This document shows positions 1 to 10,870 of a stretch of 64,000 nt of DNA, one piece after another. The DNA is from Chamaea fasciata (Eukaryota; Chordata; Aves; Passeriformes; Sylviidae). The notes under the pieces were generated by a model. That model saw only the letters and a program-made list of their open reading frames with translations, had not been told where the DNA came from and made no database searches. The stretch spans positions 41,674,244 to 41,738,243 of the forward strand of contig JARCOQ010000002.1 of NCBI GenBank assembly GCA_029207755.1. Reading direction: 5' to 3'. Numbering within the stretch: the first letter of the stretch is position 1; each line of letters starts with the position of its first letter. The translations under genes and the position numbers were made by a program.

Positions 1-3000
1 ACTGTAATAGACACAAAGAATCACTAACCAGTGAATAGACCTTGATTATCATCCTCAGCTTTCAGTAACAAACCCCCTTACCTAGGTCAAGGCTAGTGTA
101 TTTTAGACATTCATGCAGTGATTTTGGAGGCTGAAGCTCTGATGCTGCCGAGCTGCATCCTGCATAGCTCCCCTGAGTAGGTGTGCAGGGATGGTTTACT
201 AATGTACTTGCTCCCATCTGTGCAGTGAGTATCTTGCCAACTTATCATTAGACAAATCAACTCTGTGACCTTTGGAAATGGCACGCGGCAGCAAATTGAG
301 CTTCTAAATATAACTTTTACGTAGCTCCCAAGCTATGCTGGCTGCTTTGTAAGTGAATTGTGCAGCTAGCACCCTACCCTGTCATGCTGGTGCTCCCTTG
401 CCCTTGCAAATAGCAAGCCACATGTCTCCTCTGTTAACAGCTATCTTCAGCTACATTTTCCTGAGCCATCCCTAGAGTGGAAGTAGAAAACACAAATTTA
501 GGGAAACGAGATGAATAATATAATACTTACATTGCCACCTAGGGAAAAAAATAATAATAAAAAAAAAAAAAGCTTGTAGGAAACAACAGGAGATACACTT
601 ACAATTTTTTATTTATTATTTGTATAGCGCTGGAGTAGACGGCGCTGTACAGTAGGTGAAGTGTGCCAGACACATAACAGGTCCCTGTCCCGAGGAGGTT
701 ACAGCCTAAAGGCACAGCCCGTTCAGTACCGAACCATTCAGTACAGAGCAAACACAGAGTGAGCAGAGAATGGTGTGTGAGCATTGATAGCTGGAGCGCT
801 GCGAGGAATAGGTGGGTTCTCGGGGCGCGAGGGACGGGGCTGGCTGGGAAACTGTCCCCTACACACTGTTCTGTGGGGTTGGCTTTTCTTCCCTGTTCTA
901 CAAGGAGTCATGACCCTGGGTATATTCTAATTGTAACAGAGCTGCCAATTTCCCCATGTAAGAAAAAAAGCAAAAAAGAGTTAGCTGTGGACTTCATTCA
1001 CTAGTGAAAAGGTGAGGCACACTGTGTGTCAAGGGGAGTCCAAGAGTATAGACCAGTGTTCATTACTGTGAACTGGGACACAGGACTTCCAGATGCTAAT
1101 ATTAATCTCCCAAGTCTACTCCCTACTGTCAGTAATAAGGGTCTCAAAAAGAAGTAATCCTGTGCAAATCATTGTGCAAAATGTAAGTGAAGGGTGCTTT
1201 TTTTCCTTTAAATTCTTTAGGGATGTGCTCACAACTGAGAGTGTCCCCAGGCTGGTATAAAAGTAAGAATCCCAGAAAACATATTCCTTATCAAGTTTAC
1301 AGAGTGCAATGCATTCAAAATACAGTCTTTAAAAAATCAAACAAAAAATTAAGCTTCCATTCAAATACTGACCTGACTCAAATTGGCTGAGCGTGCTAAA
1401 CATGGCATGACTCGACAATCCCTGCAGTTGCCACCCAGCTCTGTTATTCCAGTGCAACAGACACTGATCATACTTGTAGAAATTATTTAGTCTTATAATA
1501 AAAAAAATAGAGCTAACTGAGTTTTGTATTTAAAGGAAAGATCATAAGTACCTTACTCTAACGTGGATTTCTGTGCAACTTGTAACACAGAGATGAATTC
1601 CTATTGGAAAAATATATTTTAAGCAATTCAAAAAAGATGCAAAAATGTTGCATTTTATTTTACTGAAAATTCATTTTTGGGTCACTCAAAGCTTCTGATA
1701 ACTAACATTTTAGGGTGCAGACTTTTAAATTCACAAGAAAATCACTAGGATTTTGAACAAATATTTACAGACTTATGAAATTTTTCTTCCTACTTATTTG
1801 GCATAATATTTATGTGAAATTGAGAAATTTCAAGTCAACTTCTTATAAAAATGCTCATGCTCATATGTGGATGACTGCCAAGGCCCGGTCATCCTCTCCT
1901 GGCCACACTGACAGCGAGAGGTGCCTGTGTGGCACAGTGCACTGGGGGACTATGCCATACACGTGCTAGTCAAATACCCCTGTTTAGCTGGCAGCATTAG
2001 AGAGCCCATGATGACGGCTGCACATATTTCTGTAGAAATATGTCTGTCTTACACATTTTGAAACCTTTGATATGTTTTGGGTTTTTTGTCCAAGGAGTAA
2101 AGAGATTACATGTTTTGGAATTAAAATTTTCTAATATGGAAAGATGTCTGGTGGTTCTAACCTGCATGAGTAACCAACACATCTGACTATTTAAGCTAAC
2201 ATCAAATAGTTTTAATAGTATATCTTTTAAACTAATATAAAATAGCTTAAATAACCCTCTGACAATTAATATTCATTACCATGACTTTTATTTTAGTTTC
2301 ATACAGTCAAAAATGAGCTACCTCAGGGAAATTCACCATGCCGTCAAGGGAGCTGAAAATGAAAATGAAGAGCTAGTCTGTATATGTGGACTTGTCTATA
2401 TGATAATGGGCTAGGCTATATGTGTGGGATAAAGACATTCAGAAGTGCTGGCAGGCAGTTGCATCTGCTGAAGGCAGGGAAGAAATTTTGCTGTAAGGAG
2501 GGAACAGTCCTTTCCTCTTCCTTTGGGCAGCATTTTTTTCATTAGTATTAAGCCCTTAGTGTACAAGTAGAGCTGATACAGAGAGCAGTGAGGAGCTTAA
2601 CACCCTTCTGTCCAGCTGCTCTAAGGCAAAGCCCTCCTGAGTTCCTCACCCAAACCCACAGCCTTTTGAAGGGGTTGTCTCAGTATCCAGCCAGCCTCCA
2701 CCACCACCACCTCTCCATGGCCTTCTCAGTGGGCCATGAAGCTCAGGAACCAGCTCCCAGCTCAGCTGCCTTCTCTTGCTCTCCCATCCCATGCTGTTGT
2801 TTATAACTAATGAAAGAAATTAATTACAAAACTACAAAAAGCAATGAAAACCATCATCATTACAATTAACTACAAAAAAGGTGAAATGCTACAGGATGGC
2901 TCAGTAGGTGTGTAATGTACTTATTTTGACTTGTATACTTCCAATTTCATAGTCAAGAGAGAAAAATACATTAAAAGTTCATCTTAGATATTTGTGCCAA

Positions 3001-5795
3001 AGCTATCTCCATGTGACCCAAGTACTAGAGGAGCCTGAACTACAAAAGAACCCACACAGACTAGGATATTTGTATAAGTTTTCAAAATTCCCATTTCCCA
3101 TTTGGAACAGGGCAGTAGTGTTTTCATGTGATTAATTTCACAACTAATCAAAACAAAACTAATGACAAATTTGAAAATACCTTATCACTATTAACTGCAT
3201 ACACTTACTGAAAGGAGACTTTAATGGTTTGGTAACATTCACAGTAAATAACGAGACTTTTCCCTCTTATCCCAGCCACTCCTCAAACTGCTTCTGCATC
3301 CAGGCCATAAACGTGAAGCAGCACAGTTAAGCAGAGTATTAGCCCGGCTTGCTACCTATAGCATAGTTTAAAACACAGAGCAGACGCCTATCTGGTTATT
3401 TGGCCTTATGGCACTGTCCCAAGTACAAGTTTGACCTGCTCCTCCTGGCTTTGTAAGTGTCTGAGTTGTCCTGTGGTGTGTTGCTGAGATGTTGTTAGCC
3501 TTGCACTGAGGACAAGAGTTACTTCCTTGCAGCTTTTCCGTTATTCTGTGAAGGGCTGTCGAGAAAGTGTTGTTGTCGTTTTTTTCCTTTTTTTTTTTTT
3601 TATCCTGGATTCCTTTTGTTGTTTTTCTGTCCTGAGTGTGTTGTCAATGGCCAGAAAGTTATTTAGACTGAGCTACTAAAGCACAGTTACATACAACTTG
3701 TGTATCCCATACAAATCTGAATGTTCTCACTCAGGTGGGAAACTCTGAATGGCCATGAACAGATAGCTGATCTGTGTGCTGGAGAGTGTCCGGTACACAA
3801 TGATGACTTTCTGGGAAATTTAACATATCTGGAGCAAGCCAACCCTTTTCCACCCAAGTTTGCTTTCTAATCTGGTTTGGACTCTCATCCCTCTCCCACA
3901 CTAAAGCACCTTCAGTTTTTTTCTTGCCATTGACCAGAACATGTTCTCTGCACTTCTGCAGTTACCAGTATCCGTTTGCAGTGGGAATCAGGGACATGCA
4001 CCATGTGGATCTGTATCACACTGCATTGTGTCTGTGCTTTGCAAATGCAGGGGGTTTTATTTGCTGCTGGGAAGTAGTTGAAGGTTTTGGTAACGTATAG
4101 GCCCAGGTCCCCATTTCTTCATCACCTCTGCTACACTTTCTGTACATGGGTACTGTTTTAGATCAAGATATGTTTGGTAACAGTCACTGTCACAAAGTAC
4201 AGTGGCAGCAGGAAAAGTTTTCAAAGGATGTCCTTTACTAAAGCCCGGGTTTTTCAGTGTAAGGGGAATGCCATAATGCCCTCTGTAAGCTGAGGCCTTT
4301 TCCTGAATTTGGGTGGGTTTGAGGGCTGAAGTTTTTAGGGTAATTGCTTTGGAAAGCTGCTTTTAAATCCAAGCTCTGACTGTGCCACAAACAGCCACTG
4401 TATTTTTGACAACTTTTTGAAAGAGCCACTGATAACAATGCAATATTAGACTGGTGCGTTTCCACAGAAGTGCACCAGAAGCAGTGGAAATGTTTGCGAG
4501 TTTTAAGGCCTCTTCCTCATCCCATATACTCATATATAAAAATAACTCCACATATCAAACACCAGCTCAGGATTTCACTGCTACCTCAGAAGGAGAAACT
4601 GGGCTCAGAGGGATAAAGTTCAAAATGTAGAGATTAGTAATAAAGCAAACAAAATTACTTTATGACATTTGTCATCTTTTTGCTCCTATGTGAATGCACT
4701 CTCCTATCTCCCTTTTTTCCCAGCTGGTATTTCAGACTGCATCCCTGCATACCATTTACATAGCTTCTCCTGACTAGAAATCAGATTTCCCCACTAATTA
4801 ATATCTTAACACGATTATCTCTGAAATCTCTCTTCATCTAGTATAGCTTGGGTGCCTTGCTGCATGTTTTGACATTAGACACCCTAATTTTAGTCATCTG
4901 GAAATCATTTACTTTAAACTAGTCATCTTTATAATCAGACAAGAGATCCCTGTTAGATTTGGCTACTGATTTTTGGATTACTAAAGTTAGATGGCATAAC
5001 TACAAATCTTTTAACAAATCCAGATTTTTTGCTTGAGTAATTTAGTCCATAAACGTAATATTTTGTTCTGATTTAGCTGAAACTAAAGGTTTTCAAGTAA
5101 CAAAAATTTAAACCTTCTTATGGGAAATTTAGACATATAAAACTGTATTGTCTCTCAATAAATTACATTTTCTTTGAAAGTTATCACTTTCTCTAATTGT
5201 AGGGAAAAAATATATATGAAACAGATTTGAGGACAGTTCTCAGATTTCCTGATACTAAATATTTGCATTGTGAAAATCAGTAATAATTTCTTTGGATTTG
5301 GATGAAGGAATTTCCAGAGAGATAGCTGGTACAGTTATTGCAATTTATAAACAATTTTCAATAATTATTTTTAATCCTGGTATTCCTAGTTGAAGGTCAA
5401 AGCCTATAAACACCTGTGCATGACCTTATTCACAGATGCTAATGCTTTCAGGTTCCAAAAGGTCTTCTCACTCTATGTAAATTTAGTTTGAAGCAGTTTA
5501 GATGAAGGTATTACCTCTTCAGTTAATTTCATTATCAAATTCAAATTTCATATTGAAATCAGTAACGATTTATTGTAATGAAATTTACCCTCAGAATTGC
5601 TAGTCTTTCTTTTTTTCCAGTAGACTTAAGTGCTATGTATTATATTTATGATGATAACTATTTTTATATTTAACATTAACATGAAAAAATGCAGATGTCT
5701 AAAATTTAATATTTTGGTGTTTGCTGTGTCCTGGTAAGTTGAAGGACAGAAACATTATAACACTTTCCTCTCTTCTGCTTTTTCTTCAAACCTAG
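1..5795 (+). other. GRIA4: Last intron of GRIA4 (3' part)
   Basis: AT-rich sequence with no coding exon that I can recognise. It ends in a pyrimidine-rich tract and the acceptor CCTAG at 5791-5795, directly before the GRIA4 tail exon. I looked for the fourth transmembrane segment exon and for the alternative short-tail exon (GluR4c type) and saw neither, so upstream exons lie before position 1 or were missed by eye. It holds an old SINE-like tail near 600-725 and short A or T runs (about 550-571 and 3587-3601). Confidence 0.75.
602..725 (-). repeat. Ancient SINE/LINE-type 3' tail
   Basis: Read on the minus strand, this has a block like GTAACCTCCTCGGGACAGG, then CTGTACAGCGCC, CAGCGCTATACAAATAATAA and an A/T-rich end. 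A tail of the form 'GTA(A/C)AGCGC...GCGCTATA(C/A)AAATAA' is shared by several old L2/CR1-mobilised SINE families of vertebrates. Family assignment is from memory and needs a repeat search. Confidence 0.45.
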
Positions 5796-5960
5796 CTTAC
5801 CTTTTCTGAAGCCATAAGAAACAAAGCCAGATTATCCATCACAGGGAGTGTGGGAGAAAATGGACGTGTATTGACTCCCGACTGCCCGAAGGCCGTGCAC
5901 ACTGGAACTGCAATTAGACAAAGTTCAGGATTGGCTGTAATTGCATCGGATCTACCATAA
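5796..5960 (+). CDS. GRIA4: Glutamate receptor 4 (GluA4), last coding exon, long C-terminal tail
   Basis: This exon encodes the last 54 residues of the AMPA-type glutamate receptor subunit GluA4, a ligand-gated cation channel of excitatory synapses. It starts right after the acceptor CCTAG with [18 protein letters not shown] and ends [11 protein letters not shown] followed by TAA at 5958-5960. This is the long cytoplasmic tail that follows the fourth membrane segment. The serine in ARLSITG fits Ser842 (mature numbering), a described PKA/PKC/CaMKII site that affects receptor trafficking. The reading frame is intact and the match to the mammalian tail is near complete from memory. All other exons lie upstream of the window. 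A 99-codon open frame on the opposite strand is a shadow of this exon. Confidence 0.95.
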
Positions 5961-6459
5961 AAACCAAAAAAATAATTGAGTGCCTTAATCAAACTGTGTT
6001 GGTGACTGATGGGAACACAGCACAGACTGTAACGACATGGGAGTGTCATTGATGAACTAATAATTTGGCTGAGAAAGGGAAGTACGTCCAAATGCGCCAG
6101 ACATCATCAGCAACAAGGTGTGCATGAGCTCAGCTCGGAAACCCAAACTCAGATTTTATATCAGGAAAATTCATAATTTAGTTTTTTTGGGGGGAGGGGG
6201 CTGGGAAGGGTGTATTAACAGCAACAAATTTCACTTGAGTGGACTTAAAACTAATAAGACTTGCCAATTTAGCGCATTAAACTGTGAAGAACATTCTCAG
6301 AAAGGACAACATTTTGGTCTTTGTCTTGACAAAGAGAAAAAAATAGCTATAGAAGTCAATGAACATGCTAACCTGTGTCTCCAGAACATCAATATATACA
6401 ACGGAAGAATACTCAGCTGTTCAGCTGTAGAAATGAATCACTAAACTGTGATAAAAAAT

Positions 6460-6490
6460 AATAAATATGTAAATCCTGTGAAAAAATAAA
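6460..6490 (+). terminator. GRIA4: GRIA4 proximal poly(A) signals (two AATAAA)
   Basis: Two AATAAA hexamers at 6460-6465 and 6485-6490, about 500 nt after the stop codon. They are candidates for a short 3' UTR form. Confidence 0.4.
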
Positions 6491-6897
6491 GAAATTATTT
6501 ACATTTTCTTTGGAAAAAGAGGAATATTGAAACATGCTTGCTTTTTAACTGATGTAAATTCAGTAGAGGACAACACAATTCTTTTTTCTAACCATCTTAG
6601 GGAAAAATCATTGCAATAATTGATATAAAATGCCATCACTGTAATAAAATTCAGAGAATTTTTTTTATAAAAGTTGTTGGTCATCCTCTTGTTTGCTGTT
6701 ACCTTCATTCTGTTCCATCATTCCGTGTTCCACAGATTTGCATCTGTCTAATACAAGAAACAAAATGATAAAATGTTTAGAGTACTTCATCAGTCTGCAG
6801 TGTAGAATCAAAAGAGACTACGGGTCACTCATGTTACAGATATTATTTATAATCTTGTTCTGTGTAAGAAACTGTGGTTTTTGTACCCACCAAAAAG

Positions 6898-6903
6898 AAT
6901 AAA
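6898..6903 (+). terminator. GRIA4: GRIA4 poly(A) signal candidate
   Basis: AATAAA about 940 nt after the GRIA4 stop, in AT-rich sequence. Use is unproven. Confidence 0.3.
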
Positions 6904-7849
6904 ACAGCAATTGTTCTTATAATATTGACAGAGCTTGAGTTGTTTTCTGATCATTAGGGATGCCACTTGGAAAACAGAAAAGGGCTGTTCATTACTTACA
7001 ACAGGATTCAGAATCTTGCCAGAGTCAGTCTGAGTCCCTGCACATTTCTGAAGTGCTTTTAAGTCCATAGGGAAGAGGGACTCTGAGCAGCTAAAGAAAT
7101 GTCATGCTTATCCACTCACTAAAAACCTTTCTGAAGTGTTAGGGAACCATTTAGTGATAGTGTTTGTCCTCTGGGTAGGTCAAGGGATGAGATGCCAGGG
7201 AGCAAGCAAGTACAAATGACAGTCCTCAATACTGATGTGATAGATGATAGATGCAGCCTGCTTGGTATCCAGGAGCCTCATCCCCCAGCCTGTCTGTGGC
7301 ATGCCTGGGAAAGACTAGCAGCCATCATTTGAATAAAAGCCAGATGTCAACAGGAGCAGGCACTTCTGTAGGTGCAAAGTTGCAGCAAGTCTGTTTTGTG
7401 ATGGTCATGCTCCTTGGCCTCACAACACTTGGCGGTAGTGTCCAAACCCAGAGTGTTGCCAGTAGTGTAACAGCCACATGCCAGAGCCCAGACTGCAAGT
7501 GAATTCAGACTTGGAGTAATCATAGCTCGTGAGTTTCCCAGGCCCATGAGGGGCCATGTTCCAATGTCTTGCCTTTCCCCACAGCCCAGTGCTGGTGCCT
7601 CTCTCAGTCCCAGGGCTCTCATGCAGAGGAGAGTGGGGCTCAGGTGGAGCCCAATGCTCCCAGCAAGGACCAACCCCCAGCTCCTGCCAAAAACGGCAAC
7701 CAGACACTGCTGAGCTGAGGCTTCTTCTGCGTGGTGCAGACAACTGGAGTTGCAAAGCAGGGGTTAGTTTCAGTGCAGATATCAACAATATAAATAGGAG
7801 TTTCTTGCCTCAAATACTCTCTAGAGACCCTTTATAGCTACTGGGGAGA

Positions 7850-7855
7850 AATAAA
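7850..7855 (+). terminator. GRIA4: GRIA4 distal poly(A) signal candidate
   Basis: AATAAA about 1.9 kb after the stop. The human 3' UTR is of the order of 2.5 kb from memory, so a distal end around here or beyond is plausible. Confidence 0.3.
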
Positions 7856-8909
7856 GAGTGAGAGTCAATGACTTCATCTTAAAGTGGATCTTAAAATATC
7901 AGACAGCTGATCCACAGCAGCAAGAGCCTAAATGCTTCTACTAACCTTATTATAAGTCGATGGAGACCAGTTCTTATACAGAGCTTAACAGTGCAGGCAA
8001 ACATGAAAATAGGGTGATGCTTACCCCTCAGGCATAAAAACTACAGGGTGTGCAGGGGTCTTAAAGAAAAAGACAGATAACACTACAGCGAATCACTGTG
8101 ACTAAACTTATTTTGTATCCATGTTTTATTGGCACATTTAGCATATTCATGAGTTACTGTGAATTGTTCTGTGTTTCTTTGGCTAGGTTAGGTGAGTTGT
8201 CTGGTTTTTCTCTTTTTTGAGAAAACCTAGAAGCTCCCTTCTTTTTACAGCTAAATTAAAAACCAACTTCTGGGTGGGTTGGTTCTGAGTTTGTCTTTGA
8301 AAAAAGTGTTTGCCTCCATTTTTCACAAAGTAACATATTAGAGGCTGAATAGATTGAGAGACTGAGTACCAAGAATGTTGTCTATTTAGTTTTACTGTGT
8401 CTGTCTGTTTTTTCCAGCAGTTTGTCTTCATCCTTTCCTTGTCCATGACTGTGAGCAGTGCCAGGGCTGTCTTGGGATATTTACTGTCTTCCAGTGTTAC
8501 TCCTCTTATACAATCCCCTGTCTCTTTAACACATTGCATTTATTTTTCACTTTCAGTAAACAGCTCATTGCTGCTGTTAGGAATGTTGCTCCATGAAGCT
8601 TATTGTTAATTCCCTAAGTCAGGTTTCCACTTGACAATGAGGCACTCAAGTCTTTGGGAAGTCCAGTGCCAGTAACCATGCATGAAGAAGGATTCAGAAT
8701 TGAGCAGCGTAAGCAGTGCAGCCACCGAGCTGCATGGCTGTGGAGTGGCATCAGCCACCAAGGCCGTGTGGGGAATCACCACATCCTCTTACCATTTCCA
8801 AACCTGGTTCTTGCCAAGGGAATGCTTTACTGGAAGAAAACTTGGGTCAGTTGAGGTAAAGAGAATACTCCCACTTCACTAATGCCTGTCATAAGGAGAT
8901 AAGAAGATA

Positions 8910-8941
8910 TTTTTTTTTCTTCTTTTTTGAAGAAAAAAAAA
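8910..8941. repeat. T-run/A-run inverted repeat (hairpin)
   Basis: Left arm of nine T then CTTC (8910-8922), a loop of six T, then GAAG followed by A's (8929-8941). The stem is 13 bp and perfect, and the A-run continues to 8948. Confidence 0.8.
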
Positions 8942-9079
8942 AAAAAAATCTGGATAGGAAAATGCTACAGCAGGGAGAGCTGCACTACAGTTCAGATGGT
9001 TGAGAGAGCAATCTCAGGGTATTGATCTGCTGTCTCCACAGTAACTTCCTCTTTCGTCTCACTCCAAGAGGGTAACTGT

Positions 9080-9470
9080 TGTATGACTGCTGTGAAGAAC
9101 AGCTCTGGGAAGAAGGACTTGGGGGTGCTGGTGGGTGACAAGCTTGACATGTCTCAGCAATGTGCCCTCACAGCCGAGAAAGCCAAACGTGTCCTGGACT
9201 GCATCCAAAGCAGCGTGGGCAGCAGGGCCAGAGAGGGGTTTCTTCCCCTCTGCTCTGCTGAGACCCCACCTGCAGTGCTGCATCAGCTCTGGGCTCCCAG
9301 CACAGGGAGGACAGGGACCTGCTAGAGTGAGTCCAGAGGAGGGCCTTTAGATGTATCACAGGTCTGGAACACCTTTCCTGTGAAGACAGACTGAGAGAGT
9401 TGGGGTTCAGGTTGGAGAAGAGAAGGGGCCCCTGTGCAGATGTCTCAGATGGCCTAAGGCATCTCAAATA
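9080..9470 (+). mobile_element. CR1 LINE fragment (RT C-terminus plus 3' region)
   Basis: The plus-strand frame reads KKDLGVLVGDKLDMSQQCAL and then ALTAEKAKRVLDCIQSSVGS, typical of the C-terminal end of CR1 reverse transcriptase. The following nucleotides (GAGAGAGTTGGGGTTCAGG and GGAGAAGAGAAGG blocks) match the usual 3' part of bird CR1 elements. Frame shifts show it is dead, and the extreme 3' tail is missing. Typical 5'-truncated bird LINE insertion. Confidence 0.85.
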
Positions 9471-10555
9471 GTACCTGTGGGAGAGTGAATGAATTGTGTC
9501 CCAGTCTCTTCAGATGAGTTCTTTTCAAGCATTCTTCGACTAGATCTCCATGGAGTATGAAAATACTTCAGACACATAATTTTCCTATAGATTTCTAAAT
9601 TTAGCTGTCTTAATGATGAACTGAATTATACCAGCATTTATCTGCTTCTAAAATGGCTTCATTTTCAATGTAATCAAGAGCAATTATTACCATTAACACT
9701 CACAACAATATTAGACTCATCTGCAAAATAAGTTTTCTGAGCTGGTGAGAATCATAATGTAGGACCAGCCTGCTTTGACATTCACTGTTATATTAGTAGC
9801 TTTTTTGTCCTACACATTAAGCCCTCCCACACTGGTTGTGTATTCTATTAAACACCTATTAAATTTAAAATCAGTACAGACTCGCTGGGTTGTCTAAGAA
9901 CCTCACATGCAGAACTAGTTTTATGCAATCACTTGTTATTGCTGAATTTCACCTAGGGACTATTCTGGGAACTGAATGTACATGTTCTGAATTGAATTTG
10001 CCTCGGTGCAATTGAGAACAGAGCCTGGGGAATGGAGTATAGCTTTAGACAGCTGCTTGTAATCATTGCATGTTGTAGAGGAGGGCAGTGGCACCTGTTC
10101 ACCTCTGTTGCTTAATCATTTTGTAATAAGTTCTGCCCTGATAAGATGTCAGAATGAAGAACAAATATTCTTTAATATTCAAAGTGTAAGTATACTTTCA
10201 TCCATGATTAGAAAATTGCAGCAGAAGGGTCCTCCTAAAGCTCTCAACCTGCAGAATTTACCTACCACACTAATGCCAAAAACAAGAAAAGAAAGACAGC
10301 CTGCAAGGAGCTGCAGAGATTTGTTGTAGCCATGGATTAATTAACACTGTTACCACAAAATGTGTAATTGGTATGCAACAGCAAGTTTAGCTTCAGCTAA
10401 AATGTCTAAGGGTAAGAAGTCACGAGTGGAATTATAAATAGAAATTTAGAGCCACTTCCTTTTCAAAGTGAGAGGAGTGCCACAGATTCCAAATAACTTA
10501 CTGATTTCATAACAGTTGCATTAAATGTAAGGTCAGGCAAGCTGAAACTAGTAAA

Positions 10556-10870
10556 TAGGAAACATGAAATAATTAGGACTGGAAGGGATTTCTGGAGGTC
10601 AGCTCCTTCAAACTTCCGTTTAAAGTAGATTCAGCTTTGAAGTTAGATCCAATTTCAAAGCTTAAGAGGTTTCTCAGTGTTATTCTACCATAATTTTAGG
10701 ATTTCCAGTGTTGAAAATGCACAACCTCTCTGGGCAACCTCTTCAAAAGTTCTGACCACCCTCAATATTTTCCTATGGGCAAAATTTTCTTAAATTTTTT
10801 GTTGTTATTCTGCATTGAGAATAGATTCAAAAGCAGAAATGCATACCCCAAGCTGCTTACCTGAATGCAT
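10556..10870 (-). mobile_element. CR1 LINE 3' fragment, inverted
   Basis: Shows the reverse complement of the CR1 3' end: GGACTGGAAGGGATTTCTGG, ACAACCTCTCTGGGCAACCT and TCTGACCACCCTCA blocks in order. It is diverged and has no coding capacity. Confidence 0.75.

Larger units (their letters stand above)
5961..7855 (+). other. GRIA4: GRIA4 3' UTR (extent uncertain)
   Basis: Sequence after the GRIA4 stop, with no further coding exon. Several AATAAA signals occur at 6460, 6485, 6898 and 7850, so the transcript may end at more than one site. The true end cannot be set without cDNA. A 108-codon open frame at 6118-6444 lies wholly within this UTR and has no protein-like features. Confidence 0.55.

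Noticed and set aside
5792..6091. 99-codon minus-strand open frame with a donor-like AAG/GTAAGC
   Set aside because: It is the reverse strand of the GRIA4 tail exon and its flanks; the plus-strand reading is an unmistakable GluA4 C-terminus.
6118..6444. 108-codon plus-strand open frame
   Set aside because: Lies in the GRIA4 3' UTR, with no domain or biased composition beyond AT-rich chance.
7347..7837. Overlapping open frames of 93-122 codons on both strands
   Set aside because: They overlap in several frames, no splice or domain signals support any one of them, and the stretch is locally GC-richer, which lengthens chance frames.
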